Counted from the first letter of the stretch, positions 11,079 to 23,800 are shown. The stretch is DNA of 64,000 nt from Saturnia japonica (GCA_033032175.1 CM065325.1:13668930-13732929); one strand, 5' to 3'. A program made the numbers and translations. The notes: generated by a model not told the origin, from the letters alone.

Positions 11079-11611
11079 GTCCGTTCCTCGGTGTGAAACC
11101 CTGGGGTCAGGCAGCCGCCCGCGCGATACAAAGTGACACTATACGTGCAACACTTAGTTACCCACCACACATTACACACGTATGAACACACACACGTGCA
11201 CACCACACAGGTACATAGGTTCTGTAAGGGACCTTTTTTCTTTTTTTGCGCTAGTTAGACTAATGCGCTAGTTAGTGTAGAAAAACCATTCCGATTATTA
11301 AATACACATACGCATGGTCCACTCCTTCCTCCCAGGAGGAGGGAAACGTGCATATGAGTATATATTAGTTAGCTCGAATTCTCATAGGAGTAGGGAATTA
11401 GTTAGATCGCGACTTTTTCGCATTCGCGACGACCGCCCGAGCCGAGGTTCGGCCACTCTGGCACCCTCGTGCGGGTCGTCACAAACTTTCGCGGCTGAGT
11501 GCCCTAAGCGCTCACCCCCAAGTCCGGTGAAGCTGTAAAAGCCGCAGCGGCTCTGTTTTAGGAAAGGGCCCCTAAGGCTAACAGTGTAGTCATTTCTAAA
11601 AAAAAAAAAAA
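11079..11611 (+). repeat. LINE 3' UTR and poly(A) tail
   Basis: A non-coding tail with CAGGTACATAGGTTCTGTA, TCGGCCACTCTGGCACC, GGTGAAGCTGTAAAAGCCG and CTAAGGCTAACAGTGTAGTC, ending in 14 A residues. Worn copies of this tail alone occur at 965-1062, 33340-33415, 34668-34742, 52131-52510 and 60555-60673. Confidence 0.85.
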
Positions 11612-12229
11612 GCATTTTATATGTATAGATGAATTTTAAGTAGCAACAAAAACTCTCTGGACAGTTTTAACAAGAGACCCATCATGTTGTTAGAACGTTG
11701 TTTGAACTTTGAAGACTCCAAAAATACATATTTTAATCACGTGACGTTACAAGAAGTTTATAGAATGCAGACAGAGCCCCTGGAGAAAGCTAGTGTCAAG
11801 TGAAAATCAAACAATGCTCTACGTTTAGGAGTCAAGCGTTCCGTTCATTGCTTCACAATAGATCTGACATTTTTACAGGCGTTGAAAACAAAATCGTAAA
11901 TACAAGTCTAAATATCACCTTTCTGCGTCGTCCAGGGGCCAGTCTACCGAACGGGGGTCTGTAGGAGAATAGCTCAAGGCCTATTGAAAAGGAAATGTCA
12001 GGGGACTTCATTGTGATGACAGGGGCGTTGGTAATTTCGTTTATTAGGGTTCCATTTTGTGTTAGAAAAACCGATTTCTATATAGATTTTAGATTTGTAG
12101 TAAACTAGAGTTGACCCGTGGCTCCATACGCATTTATTACGCTATAATTAGTTTCATCTAGTAATTTTCTTTTAAATCATATTATTTACAATTCTTATAT
12201 CCTACAATTTGAGGAATTGCATATAATAT
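11612..12229. other. Unassigned, with a piece of repeat G
   Basis: About 11635-11720 includes TTTTAACAAGAGACC, shared with about 2060-2080. The remainder shows no coding signal. Confidence 0.45.
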
Positions 12230-12640
12230 TTAATCAAAATCAAAATCGGTTGAGAATCGATTTATTAATACGTGAAGCAAAAGCTTTCTACCCATTTTTA
12301 AGCGTATTGAGTGCACGGAAGACTATGAGATTTGGCATGGTTAAAGTTTATATGGAGAAGGAGTACAGAAAGCTAAATTTATCTATAATATCTGTTACTA
12401 ATATATTAAATAAAATAGATTAATACTACGAATCCTATCCCGATCAGTACCATTGAGCTTAGACCCTCCAAAATATTGACATTGTCACTCAACTAAAAGT
12501 TACAGCAAGTTATGTGGATAATACTCATTATTTAGGTTCATGAACACTGCAAATGTCAAACAGAAAATAGTCTATGATCAACAAGTCGCTGGTCGAATTT
12601 CAACCCTAAGGCGATCGCTAGCGCGATCGCGACGTCTCAC
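12230..12640 (+). repeat. Interspersed repeat C, copy 2
   Basis: Same order of blocks as 1-345: GTGCACGGAAGACT, TTTGGCATGGTTAAAGTTTA, AATATTGACATTGTC, AGTCGCTGGTCGAATTTC. It extends further left, through CGTGAAGCAAAAGCTTTCTA, than the copy at the window edge. Confidence 0.75.
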
Positions 12641-12734
12641 AGATGTGACAAGGACGGGGGAGGGGTAAAAAAATCATGAAATTTGTGTGACGTAATTTAT
12701 GGATGGCCCCTAAGCCATAAGTAACCAAATTAAT

Positions 12735-12907
12735 TTAGTGTATAATTGTAGATCTTAAAAAGACCTACAAAAAAGTTACCAAAAGCATATTTCTAAGTAT
12801 CACTTACATTAAGCATTTTGTCCTTATCCTAACCGGGAGCTGGAGTAACACGGTTAGGTCGTGTGCCCGATCGACGGCATTCGTCCACGAGAACGCAGCC
12901 GCGAGCA
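12735..12907 (+). mobile_element. Helitron-like repeat H1, CTAG-side fragment
   Basis: Shares TTGTAGATCTTAAAAAGACC and GTGTGCCCGATCGAC with the CTAG-proximal half of the H1 copy at 30872-31394. The terminal CTAG itself is degraded. Confidence 0.5.
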
Positions 12908-13730
12908 AAACTTTATATAAATATTATTTTAAATAAATATCTGCATAAAACATTTTCTTTAAGGTTAATTTATTTCGACTGAGGTTTTTATTGTATTTGT
13001 TTTTTTTTATGACGATAGAACATGTAGTAATTAAAATAGGAATATTTTGTTTTTATTAACCCCCGACGCTAACAGAGGGGTGTTATAAAGTTTAACGTGT
13101 ATATCTGTGTGTCTGTATATGCTACCGTAGCTTCTATACGGCTGAACCGATTTTGTTTGAAAGGTGACTTGATCGAGCGTGTTCTTAGCTATGATTCAAG
13201 AAAATCTGTTCACCCGATTGAAGATTATCATCTCTTTTATAGTCGAATAGATGAAAGCATTCTACACAAGTCTGATCGAATCAAAATTTGATATTCTGTT
13301 ACTTCAATTATATTAGAAGAACATGGTAATAAGGACAACAAGGACCTAATACTGCAATGTCATCTAGAATCTGCAGAATACCTAACTCCTCACCAACTTA
13401 CAGCAGAGATATCATGTTTGGGCCCATTGGAATGATCTCAATGAATAGGTCATTTGTGACCTGTCAGGAACTAAGTTCGTTTGCTGTAATCTCGATCATC
13501 GCACGTACTTACACACTCGGATATAATAGAAAGACAGAGAGAGAGAGAGAGTCGTATGTAGGGCATAACGAAAAATTTCGTTCCAATAAAGTTCTACAAT
13601 TAAATTAATTTAAAGGTAACACAACATATTCACAAAACTGAAATAAATTACTAAACAATAACCGTACAAAATTTAAATGTTCTATCAAACGGTTAATGCA
13701 CGTTGACATTTTCACAGCTATGTTCATCGT
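12908..13730. other. Unassigned; contains an old repeat tail
   Basis: About 13055-13290 reads CCCCCGACGCTAACAGAGGG, then CTGAACCGATTTTGTTTGAA, phrases typical of dispersed repeat tails in moths. An (AG)n tract lies near 13535-13550. No gene is supported. Confidence 0.4.
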
Positions 13731-13800
13731 CGAATTAGCCTAGCGGTGTAACGAACAGATTTGTACGCACTGTTGAATGTTCGAATCTCGCTGATTAAGA
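13731..13800 (+). repeat. tRNA-like SINE head, truncated
   Basis: A box TAGCCTAGCGG at 13736-13746 and B box GTTCGAATCTC at 13779-13789 have the spacing of a tRNA-derived SINE promoter. The body beyond about 13800 was not matched to other copies. Confidence 0.6.
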
Positions 13801-14268
13801 ATTTTTTAAAATACATTTTAAAGAAGATTTATAAGTCACATGAAGGAGGCAATAACACTTTTTTCTTACGTGACCTACTGCAAGCTGACTTAAATAATTT
13901 CCTTCCGAAAACAACAATAATTTGCAATCTTTGCCGGAACACGATTATAAAAGTGGAACAAGTCAAACGTCATCAAAAATACAAACATGGCGGCCTCGTA
14001 AACCCTTACCATGCTTTGCAGCACATCAACGTCCCGAGTGAATGTCATTAAACGGTGACCTTTGCTCGAACGTACGTGACTAAACAGATATTGAGCCAAT
14101 CACCGCCGAGCGGCTCGTTAGCGAGTCATTCCGAGAACTGGGTCCGTGGTAGGGGTCGTGCTAAGAAATGAGGTGGTTGTATGTGTCAAATTAATTCTTT
14201 CAGAATCCAAGTTTTGGGAATCGGTAATTAAAATAACATGTTTCGCTTCCGCGACTGTTATTTGTAAA

Positions 14269-14791
14269 CTAGCTGTGCCCACGACTTCGCTTACTTGGAC
14301 TATAGAATGTCATCGATCGGGCACACGCGCGAATCTTGCTTCTCCGCTCCGGGTTATTTTAAAGACAAAGACTTATTGTGGGTGTTCCTTAGAAGATAAT
14401 CATACATACATACACTGACTTTTTTATAAGAATTTTTAATGTCTATAATTATGTAGTACAATAATCTGCTTATATATTTTACTCAGCGTAAGCCATTTAA
14501 GCGCCCGAATTGATTCATCATGACCAGGTTTTTATTTGGGTGAAACCCTAATTCTAAAATAAAATTAGCCTAAGTTACTTTTTATAACATCACCTACCTA
14601 CCAGTGAAAGTCCCATCGAAATCGGTCCAACCGTTTCGGAGATTACCTGGAACAAGCAAGCAGACAGACATAGAAAAATGTTAAATAAGGGTTTCTTGTT
14701 ATAGGTATCGAATAAACTTTCATATGCATTTAGTAAATAGCTGTTATTTTGACATTACAAACAGACACTTCAATTGTATTAATTGCAAAGA
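14269..14791 (-). mobile_element. Helitron-like element H1, full length
   Basis: Host A then CTAG at 14269-14272, and GA at 14790-14791 then T, giving TC...CTAG on the minus strand with insertion between A and T. The CTAG end carries TGTGCCCA, which can pair with TCGGGCACA about 50 bases inward, the terminal hairpin expected of Helitrons. It has no ORF and would be non-autonomous. Confidence 0.7.
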
Positions 14792-15174
14792 TTTTGGTGT
14801 AGCAGACATCCCACTGTCTAACTAGCCTATGTGCGACTTGGGGGTGACGTTTGGCAACACTGCCTCTGGGTATTTTTTTTAGTCGCAAACTGATCGCCGA
14901 CCGCCGCGTGTGCGCAATTACTGCTGTGCTGAATTTGAATTTTTTGAAATTTGAAAATTACTGTTATCCATTGTAATATGCTTTAGGTATTCTTTTGTAT
15001 TGGTTTGGTCGTTAGTACAAACTGTAGTGATCCAGTTTATTAACAGTCATTATGCTATCAGAATGGCATGTGATATTTTATATGAGATTCTAATACAACG
15101 TTAACTTATAACCGGAATAAAAAATAAAGATTGTATCGGAATAAGTAAAGTTAAATTATAAATATATTACATAA
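14792..15174. other. No gene recognised
   Basis: AT-rich, apart from a short GC-richer patch at about 14840-14930. No match to other repeats in the window was seen. Confidence 0.45.
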
Positions 15175-15435
15175 CTAGCAACCCACCCCGGCTTCGTACG
15201 GATGTAATTTACTTACTAATGAAGAAAAGAAATAGGAAAGGCAAGGATGAGAAATCTTTAACTAATAAAAATAAAACTATAGTAAAAAAAATTATACTTA
15301 TTTGGACCAAAACTATCCTATCTTTTAATGTAAACAAATTACAGATAGTTACGAAATTTGATCAAAATCGGTTCAGTAGTTTCGGGGTTTATCCGAACAC
15401 GAGATTTTTATTAAAATTAGAATATATATTGTTAC
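15175..15435 (-). mobile_element. Helitron-like element, other subfamily, truncated
   Basis: Starts A|CTAGCAACCCACCCCGGCTT and contains CAAAATCGGTTCAGTAGTTT, phrases of a common moth repeat. The TC end is not clear. Confidence 0.45.
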
Positions 15436-15539
15436 TTCCTTATACAAGTAAACTGAGTATACTTATACAAGTCAGGTAATAGGAATGTCGTATCAAATTA
15501 CAGACCAATATGTATTATATACATCATCAACATATCAAC

Positions 15540-16480
15540 ATATCATCAACAAAATGGCTCTTAATGTGAGAAAGTGTCAATACATAACTTTTACCAATAA
15601 AATAAATTATATTGATTTTACCTATCAGCTTGGAGGTATAAGCTTAGAGAGAGTGTCCGTTGTTCGTGATTTGGGTGTCATGTTTGACTCTTCTTTTTCT
15701 TTTCGACCACATATACTTAATATTGTACCCAGAGCCAAAAAGGTGATTGGATTTGTTATGCGTACTTCACGACCATTTCGCAATAACGAGAGTGTTATCT
15801 TGCTCTATAACACCTTAGTTAGAAGTATTCTTGAATATTGTTCTGCCATATGGTCACCTCACTATACCACCTACGTAGAGCTTATAGAATCTGTCCAAGC
15901 TCGTCTTGTTAGATGCCTGAGCATAAGAAATGGTATTCGTAAATCTATCCCTAATTATGTCAATAGACTAAAATATTTTAACATGATAAGCCTAAAAGAG
16001 AGGCGAAATATAGCTGACTTACTCATCCTTTACAAAATTGTAAATGGTTCAATAGATGCGTTCCTTATTAATTACTTGTATTTTAGATCGTATACCCGTG
16101 CGGTGCGCAACCCATATATATTTTACATTCCGACTACAACACTGAATACTGCTTTTAATAGCCCTTTTGTGCATATGGCAAGGTTATACAACGAGAGATC
16201 AAGCACGATGAATAACTCAATAGATATCTTTTCTCAGTCAATCAGTTCATACAAGCACTCCTTGTTTAGTAATTGGAATATAATTTAATATTAATTTTAA
16301 TGTGTAATGTTTCATAACATAGTAGTTATCCTTATTATTTATGTGTTTAAATGTCAGGCATGGCCTATTATCTAAGCGATTGCATTGTTTTTATTATGTG
16401 GAAATGATAACATGTAATTTTTCCTTTTTTGTAATTGCTCTGTTGGCATGCTAAATATATAAAATAAATAAATAAATACA
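15540..16480 (+). pseudogene. 5'-truncated LINE: C-terminal part of a reverse transcriptase
   Basis: An open frame runs to a stop at 16286-16288 and encodes the post-catalytic part of a non-LTR reverse transcriptase. Motifs are ALNVRKCQYITF, RVSVVRDLGVMFDSSFSF, LYNTLVRSILEYCSAIWSP and ESVQARLVRCL. The catalytic YADD region is missing. The 3' UTR ends in an AAATAAATAAATAAATA repeat at about 16463-16480, a tail type seen in CR1-like and related LINEs. The frame is open for about 250 codons, so the insertion is fairly young, but it cannot make an active enzyme. The first 18 or so codons of the frame (15485-15540) are probably flanking DNA. Confidence 0.8.
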
Positions 16481-18337
16481 CATGTTCAGTATAAGATTTG
16501 CGAATATGTTGCGTGAAAAGGCAATATAACCACTTCCGTTTCACTTTTTGCTGACGCTTGATTTTTAACAATTGTCGTAGGCACCTACAATGGCTACAGT
16601 ACAATTTATAGGTGCTGCCCGCACTAGATTATTATTTTGATGCGGAGTTGTTTTAAAACTATGATATCTCCTAAGATATTCATTGAAATGAAATGATTTA
16701 AAGGGCAATTTTGTCCAAATTAAATACTTATGATGAATAATGTATTTAATTCGATAAGGATCAATACTATGTTTATAAAAACACCTTTGCAAATAATGCA
16801 TCATAGAACAAATTTTATTACCATAAAAATATTATATTGAGTAAATCTTAAAAGATAGTCAGATGTTATCGCGGACTTTTTTTTAGAACTTAAAAAAAAA
16901 AACAATTCCTTCACACATTATTGTTGCCTAACTTTAACCATCTACGCAGCGCACGCAATGGAAACTATCAAAAGGAATAAATTTTCTCCGTTTTTGCAAG
17001 ATTTTTCATTGATGTTCCGCTCCTAATAGTGGTAGCATGATGGTATATATAGCCTATAGCCTTCCTCGATAAATGGGCTATCCAACACTAACCCATTTTT
17101 TCCATTCGAACCAGTACTTCCTGAGATTAGCGCGTTCAACCAAAAAATCAAACACTTCAGCTTTATATATTAGTATAGATATGAAAATTAATTCCTATAG
17201 AGTAATAACCTTGTGACAGTCAACGTAACAACCACACGATTTTGCTTCCCAACTGATTTATATACTGCGGGCTATATTAATTATATGACAATTAATTCTG
17301 AAGAAGTAAATAACTTTATAAGAATCAACGTAATTACTTCACTTTTTTTAAACTCGATTTTTCTCCTCATCTAATTTACATACCGCGAGCTTCATATGAA
17401 AATCCCAAAAATATGTACATTCCAAGAACAAAAGAGAGTAAATACACTATCGCCTAATCTACACCCTCAAAGCAATCCTGGACGCCTTCCAAACGTTTTT
17501 TCCATCAACAATTTTTAAAGAGATGCCGTGAAATTAATTGGGGCCCGAATGTCTCGTTAGGTTAATGGGAGATGTCCTTCTGGATAATTAATATGAATAT
17601 TAGTGGCAGACTGTTACACGCTCTGTTGACTTCACCGCTGCCTTGACAAATAATATCATTTCACAGGAATATTCATATACAGTCACTAGCTATCTGTGCG
17701 CCACGGTTTCATCCGCGTTAAATTTCGACACCACCAAGTTACACCAAGCTAACATAAAATTTGGGCAATTCCGTTGTTGCCTAATTTTTAGTATAAAGAA
17801 ATTATATTGAAATTCCTTTCAATAATGAAGCTATGAATTAAACAAGACACTATGCGATATAAAAATAATTTATTTATTTCAGGAAATCTACAGCACTTAA
17901 ATTCTAATATACATACATAATTAATTTGACGTATCGACTTAGCAAAATTGATTTCATCGTATTACAAAAAAAAAAAAAACAATCTTACACCATCTAGCGA
18001 AATTATTAATTAATATAATTTGCATCAAAAAGAACGATGTTGTGCTGCTGGTGTGTGTGTGTGTGTGCGCTAATTACATATATTTGTCAAATTCTGAATA
18101 ATATCAAAAGATTTTCCTTTAAACGCTGCATTACTGTAATAAATTAATACGGTTCACCCGTGTTTTATACTTTATTCGGTCTAACTTTAACCGGGTTCCG
18201 CCGCCAACGATCCAGCGTTACCCTATCGGTGTTCTCACTTCATGTACCTATTTGCCTACAACTTGGCAAATTGCTTAACGTTCGTGGCTACTTCTCTTCT
18301 CCTTAGGTTCTTAGAAAAAAGTTAGCTATATAGCTTA
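16481..18337. other. Unassigned, with repeat tails
   Basis: About 17040-17179 ends TATATATTAGTATAGA before T and contains CCTGAGATTAGCGCGTTCAA, the TC-side end of another Helitron-like family. CTAG with TGTGCGCCACGGTTTCA at 17695-17720 is the opposite end of a related copy. A (GT)n tract lies at about 18048-18067. No coding signal. Confidence 0.45.
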
Positions 18338-19132
18338 CTAGCTATATAGCACTCGCGTGGACTACGGAGTACCGTCGATCAGGAACACGCGCGATTCGTG
18401 TTACATCCGCTCCTGATTATTTTAAAGACAAAAATGCTTATGGTGGGTAAACCTTAGCTGCATATGCTCTCGCGGGCTTTTTTTTTATGGGTCTTTTTAC
18501 CCGACTGCGAATAAGAGGGTTGTGTTTCGAGCGTATGCATGTATGTATGTCTATTTCTTTGGCATGCTCTGTAGCCTAAACGGCTTGATGGATTTGAGCA
18601 TACGAGGTGTCGCTGGATTCGTCTTAATTGCGGGAGTGACGTAGGCTACATAATATTTAAGTACGACGTCTGGGATTCAAATAAAAAGTAAAAAAAAAAG
18701 TAAAAAAATGTGATATTGTTGCAGTCGGGTTTTTTGTTTCCTTTTTAATTAATAATTTAGCTTGTTAAGATCTATAATTATATACAACATTAATTTGATA
18801 TATCTCTTACGGTTTACTCAGCGTAAGCCATTTGAGCGCTCCAAAATTATCGTTTTTCCGAATTGATTTTTATTTGCGCTGAACCCCAATTATTTTTCTA
18901 AAATAAAAATAGCCTAAGTTAATCCTTATAATATCAACTGTCTGGCATTGAAATACCCGTCAAAATCGATCGAACTGTTACAGAGATTATTCGGAACAGA
19001 TAGACAAAGACAAAAATAATAAAATAGTTTTTGTTTTAAGTACAGTATATACCTACTTTCAAATGCATTTAGTAAAAAGCTGTTTATTTTGACTTTACTA
19101 ACAGACGCTTCAATTTTATTTATTTGTATAGA
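18338..19132 (-). mobile_element. Helitron-like element H1 with a nested repeat
   Basis: CTAG at 18338-18341 and GA before T at 19131-19132 give the H1 ends. The H1 body is interrupted near 18480 and resumes after about 18760 with AAGATCTATAATTAT. The extra DNA is the B element at 18499-18730. Confidence 0.65.
18499..18730. mobile_element. Small inverted-repeat element B, copy 1
   Basis: Perfect 10 bp ends, ACCCGACTGC at 18499-18508 and GCAGTCGGGT at 18721-18730, flanked by T-runs on both sides. The interior has GGCATGCTCTGTAGCC and ACGAGGTGTCGCTGGATTCG. Length is 232 bp with no ORF, fitting a MITE-like element. Other copies are at 22490-22755, 28403-28629 and 34025-34276. Confidence 0.75.
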
Positions 19133-19385
19133 TTTCCTATTGGCAGTTGATTATGCGGTTTGACCTTGGCCTGGTTACTTAATAGTACACAAAACACATC
19201 AAATTCTTTTCTAAAGAGTGAGTTTAAAGAAACAAACAATCCATTCAGCTTTTTTAATATCTTAAGTAATTTAAGGATTTCGCCTCTCTAAGCTTAGCGC
19301 GTGTAAATAGTAATTGTAACCATTATCAAAATAAGAATCATACTGAAGATAGACAGAGAAAAAAAATCATTAAGACATCACACAA

Positions 19386-19487
19386 TTAATAAAATTGAAA
19401 GTTTCTGTTTGTAATGTCAAAATAACAGCTTTTTACTAAATACATATGAACGTATATATGACACCTATAATAAAAAAACAATATTCA
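19386..19487 (+). mobile_element. Helitron-like repeat H1, TC-end fragment
   Basis: Reads AATTAATAAAATTGAAAG, then TGTAATGTCAAAATAACAGC and CTTTTTACTAAATACATATG, matching the TC end of H1 in forward orientation. It is cut off after about 100 bases. Confidence 0.6.
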
Positions 19488-20129
19488 CATAAGTGTAAAG
19501 CGTGAACAACAAAATATTGGAGAAAAAGAAAATTACCTGCAGATTACCTGATTTTCGGACTGTCCTATTTCCATAAAGGCGTTTTATAAAGATATACCGT
19601 GAACAGTATGCTAATATATTCATAACATGTTCGGATGTGTCACGTCTGTTATTTGTAACGTGGGGAAAAATAAACTGATATTATACACAATACGTCAAAA
19701 TATGTTTTTTTTTTCTCTTTATAAACGTAGTAATCTGCTACACACTATGTTATATGTCATCAGATGTAATGTATTGTGAAAATTATTCTTCATTCTACGA
19801 GTATATGGAGAAAATAAATAGAAAGGAACAGAAAGGTGACTACGACCTACTTTTATATGATCAACTACAATATTCCATGATATTTTTTTTATGGGAATTT
19901 CAATAACAGACGTTTGATCTTGACAAAATCTAGCTTGATTGAGTTTTTACAAAACGATATATTTGTTGAAACATCTTTTTTAAAGGATTTCTAAAAATAT
20001 TATGAAAGCTGTTACATACAGCCTATCAATTGAGCAATGATATAACTTTGCCGTGATTAAACTTCATGAAAATCGGTGCAGCCGTTTTTGAGTTACATTA
20101 ACACATATAAACAGACAGAAATATTTTAT

Positions 20130-20335
20130 TTTTTTATGTCATTAAAATAAAAGTAACCTAAGTTACTCCTTTTAACATTAGCTACGTGCCAGTGAAAGTT
20201 CCGTCAAAATCGTTCCAACCGATTCGGAGATTACCAGGAACAAACAGACAGAGAGAAATTTAGAGAAATAGTTGTTTTGTTATAAGTACTGTCACAAACA
20301 GACACTTCAATTTTATTAATTGCATATATAGTAAA
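20130..20335 (-). mobile_element. Helitron-like repeat H1, TC-half fragment
   Basis: Contains GTAACCTAAGTTACTCC, CAGTGAAAGTTCCGTC and GACACTTCAATTTTATTAAT in the order of H1. It has a small internal deletion relative to other copies and lacks the CTAG end. Confidence 0.6.
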
Positions 20336-22489
20336 TCTAAATATAGATGTGATGTTAATATCAAATAACCTTTCTATTAATTCAGAATGTTTATAGTGAA
20401 ATAAAGTGTGTTGGTAGTGTAAGCGGTTAATGATATCCCATCAAAAACATACATGTGAAATGAGAGCCAAGTAGTGTTATGATATATGCCTTGGTTTTTC
20501 GTTTAAACGAGAAAAGGAGTGAGATGTAAATAGATGCCAAGTTCAATGGTCAGTTCTGAAATTTATTTATAATAACATAAAATATTTTATAACGACTTTA
20601 AATATCATTTCTTCTTAAAACTTAGGATAATATATTGAAGCCTAAGACCTGACTTGTCTAGTTCATATAATATTAGTTATTCAAAAGTTTTATCCCGCTA
20701 GCATTATAAACACTGCCTCACCTTAACCAATAATAGTTCGTACTTAAACTTTAAAATAAGAACGTTACTGTGTTGCCAGAACGTACATAAAATTAAATAT
20801 CCGGAAAGAATCAGGGCGTTATCTGTAATAGAAATCTCTGGATTTATCGGGTTTGCGGCTGTGGCATTGTACTGGATTTCGAATGAAATATAGGCTGTGC
20901 GGGCGTCGCCCGTTGCCTTTCCATTTTTTTTTTTTAAAGACAGCACTGTGCGCTGTGTTGGCGAGCTTTTCGACGTTTCATTGGGATTCGTTTTGGTTTT
21001 CGCTGTTCGGTTTTGTGATGTATTTTGTGTTTAAGAAACAACTGTAAATCAAACTGGAGTTCTGTTCTTTGGAAGCGAATGTTTTTTGCGTAAATAGAAA
21101 TAAAGTCATTGTGGTATATTTTTGTATTCCAGTTTAACTACTAAGTACAATTGAGTATTTTCGCACTTGATCTGTTCTGATCATTGATGTATTATGTACT
21201 ACATATACTAAGGACGACGTCTCAACCAGATTGTATGAAATACCCGTTCGAGTGCATACACTCTCACTGACTTAGTCTGTGCCGAGCACTTGACGCGATT
21301 ACACGTTTGATTGCAAAATTTTATTTTATAAATATGGCTTCATGTACACTGAGATACTGTTGAAAGAACTCGAAAAACACAAGTAAAAGAAGTCAAAGAG
21401 TGACATTTGATAATTAAATTCAATGTAATAATGCGCGCATGCCCCGCGCCCTGCGTTATCTAGTGGATCACAATTTTTGTTCGTAATAGCTGCTCTAGTA
21501 GATACTATATAATAAATACCTCAATGGTTCTTCTTAGGACTTTGCAATTTGTTCTCTTGCTCAATAAAAGAATACTACATTGTTTCTTAGTTTGAACGCG
21601 TTAATCTCTGGAAATAACCATCAGATTTGAAAAAAAAAAAATGTTTTATAGCCTATTTATTAAGGAAGATTATAAGCTATATAAGTTCACGCTACACACA
21701 TATATATATATATATATGTCTAAGGAGCGAAGCGGTAACCATTAACGTCAAGAAATCTGGCAAGTTGTATGCGAGTACGGGAAATTAAACACGGGTGAAA
21801 CCGTGGCGCACAGTTAGTAAATAATAATTCTCATTTTATTACGTAGGTATATCGTTGTACATGATTTTTCCATACGTATAAAGCAATTTATGTGATAACG
21901 TTGTTGGGAAATTGCTTTCTGCCCTTTCTTTGCCTTTCATTGAATTTATGGCTCGATTCAAACTGAGTGATATTTATTGCACAACTACCACTGTTATATA
22001 ATTTATTGTGGCCTATCAGAACTGGGGGAGAGAGGCTAACTTCGCTTACGGATGGTCGGTTGGCAATAAAATCTTTTGGTCAGTTCAATTACCCGGGAGC
22101 GGATCGTTTCAAATGTTTACTGATTTGGATATTATCTGGTGAATAAAGAAATTAGTTTTGTAGGTTTAAATAATATCTATTGGCTATATATAGACTGTCT
22201 GTAAATCTGTTTCTTTATCTATCATAATCTTCGAAATGGTTGAACCAATTTTGATGAGACTTTCATTGGCAAATAGATGGCTTTTCACAGTACTATTTAG
22301 ACTACATATTAGTATGCTTTTCAATAGGAGTCAAGCAGTAATAAAAATTACTATTAAAAATAATATTAAGACGAAGCTCTCAACGTATATTAGCATCAGG
22401 CTCAAATAGCAAATATCCTAAACTGGGCAATGTCTACTTGGAGGCCCTTTTGAAATATTATATAAAAACTATTAAAAAGAAAGTAAAAA
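20336..22489. other. Unassigned
   Basis: Mostly AT-rich DNA with stops in all frames. A (TA)n tract lies at about 21698-21717. GTGAAACCGTGGCGCACAG at about 21796-21814 is the CTAG-side end of a worn Helitron-like repeat. No gene was found. Confidence 0.45.
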
Positions 22490-22755
22490 ACCCGACTGCA
22501 ATAAAAACACTTGACTAAAATATATATTTTTCTATTTTTAATTTATTCCCAGACGTCGTAGTTAAATATTATATAGCCTATGTCACTCCATTAATTAAGA
22601 CGAATCTAACGACTCGACACCTCGACACCTCGACACCTCGTCTGGTAAAATCCATCGAACCGTTTAGGCTACAGAGCCTGCCAAAGAAATAGACGTACGG
22701 TGTATACATACATACATATGCTTGAAAAACAAAACCTTCTTTTTCGCAGTAGAGT
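22490..22755. mobile_element. Small inverted-repeat element B, copy 2 (reverse)
   Basis: Starts ACCCGACTGC at 22490 and ends with the worn GCAGTAGAGT at 22746-22755. Relative to copy 1 it is reversed. It holds a local triplication of CGACACCT at 22615-22638. Confidence 0.65.
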
Positions 22756-23489
22756 AAAAATAGATCTGGATACATAAACAAGCAATGGTGAGTTTCTTTG
22801 TTTTTCTTTGATAAATATAAGGAGATAATGTACAGTTGGCTAAACAATTAAATTATAATGACACAAGGGAAGTTATTCAATCATATAATATTAAATACTA
22901 AACTTACTCGCGTGCACACACACACTCTTACACACACGCACACACATACACACACACCCACAAACACAGCATATTTTCTTACTTCTTTCTGTTTTAATTA
23001 TTTATTCTTTTATTTTCTCTAATTTTGTCTTATTTTAATGTTTTGATTTAGTATATAAATCGTTGTCGACTATTATTGTCGCCTACATAATCATTTATGT
23101 GATAATTAATTTGTAAAATAAATAAATACTATATTGTTGTACAGCTCATTTCCAGGTAAACAATTAGTATATTCGAAAGTATGAACCCAAGTACGTTATA
23201 TCAATTTCCAAAATGAAGTAAACGGTTGATGTAATATAAAATAGTTTCTACATCAAGGTCAGTTCATTTCGCTCCGTTTGCAACAGCTGGTATGTTAAAG
23301 GAATATCTCAGGTGCATTCGTCGGCTCATTGCGTCACGTCGCGTCGGTCTCCCGTTTACTATCGCGACGTGTGGTGGGTTTGATATAAGAGATGTATGTA
23401 GAGTTAAAATATTATCATCATAAAATTTAAGAGCTGTGGTGCTCTTGTCGGTGTCGCAATCTACAGCTCTCCCTATATTGTGCCTTCCT
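22756..23489. other. Unassigned; CA-rich microsatellite
   Basis: An imperfect (CA)n tract occupies about 22915-22970. The rest shows no gene or recognised repeat. Confidence 0.5.
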
Positions 23490-23800
23490 ATTGACATATC
23501 GGGATACGACACGACGCCTATTTTTTCCTTTACTTACTAAATTTATGTCCTTCTTGGTCTTCCTCTTTCCTCTAATTTTTCCTTCTTTTATCTTTTTTGA
23601 TAGGTCGTCGTGTGGAATCAAATGCCCCACCAAATTTCCCCTCCTGTTTCTAATGACCTCCAGTAATATCCTCCTTTCTTTTACCATGTTTAATACCACT
23701 TCATTCGTTTTTCTTTCCATTCAACTGATTCTTTCCATCCTCATCCAGCACCACATTTAGAAAGCTTCTAATCTTTCCTCATCTCTTTCTCATATAAACA
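23490..23800 (-). pseudogene. LINE relic (RT C-terminal end)
   Basis: Minus-strand translation includes ERKTNEVVLNMVKERR, NRRGNLVGHLIPHDDL and IKEGKIRGKRKTKKD, preceded in other frames by RLEAF and MWCW. This is the tail of a common insect LINE reverse transcriptase (W-x-GH-x-L-x-H then EGKI-x-GKR). Frame changes show it is dead. Confidence 0.7.

Larger units (their letters stand above)
4302..11611 (+). mobile_element. Jockey-type LINE, near full length but broken
   Basis: A non-LTR retrotransposon with a GC-rich 5' UTR, ORF1 (gag-like, zinc knuckles), ORF2 (AP-type endonuclease then reverse transcriptase), a 3' UTR and a 14-base A tail at 11598-11611. The two-ORF order with a zinc-knuckle ORF1 and an APE endonuclease is that of the jockey clade. 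It is defective through two frameshifts in ORF1, a 1.2 kb insertion between endonuclease and RT, and a frameshift just before the YADD box. Its GC content stands out from the AT-rich surroundings. The 5' boundary is inferred from where the preceding repeat stops, and no clear target duplication was found. Confidence 0.85.

Noticed and set aside
13890..14099. Overlapping plus and minus frames of 70-96 codons near 13760-14099
   Set aside because: Neither frame has domain features, start context or splice signals. The plus frame has a C-x2-C...H-x4-H-like spacing (CNLCRN ... RHQKYKH) that suggests a zinc finger, but one isolated match in repeat DNA is not enough.
23264..23512. Minus-strand frame at 23264-23512 as a gene
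   Set aside because: It overlaps the LINE relic and its unique part has no features beyond being open.
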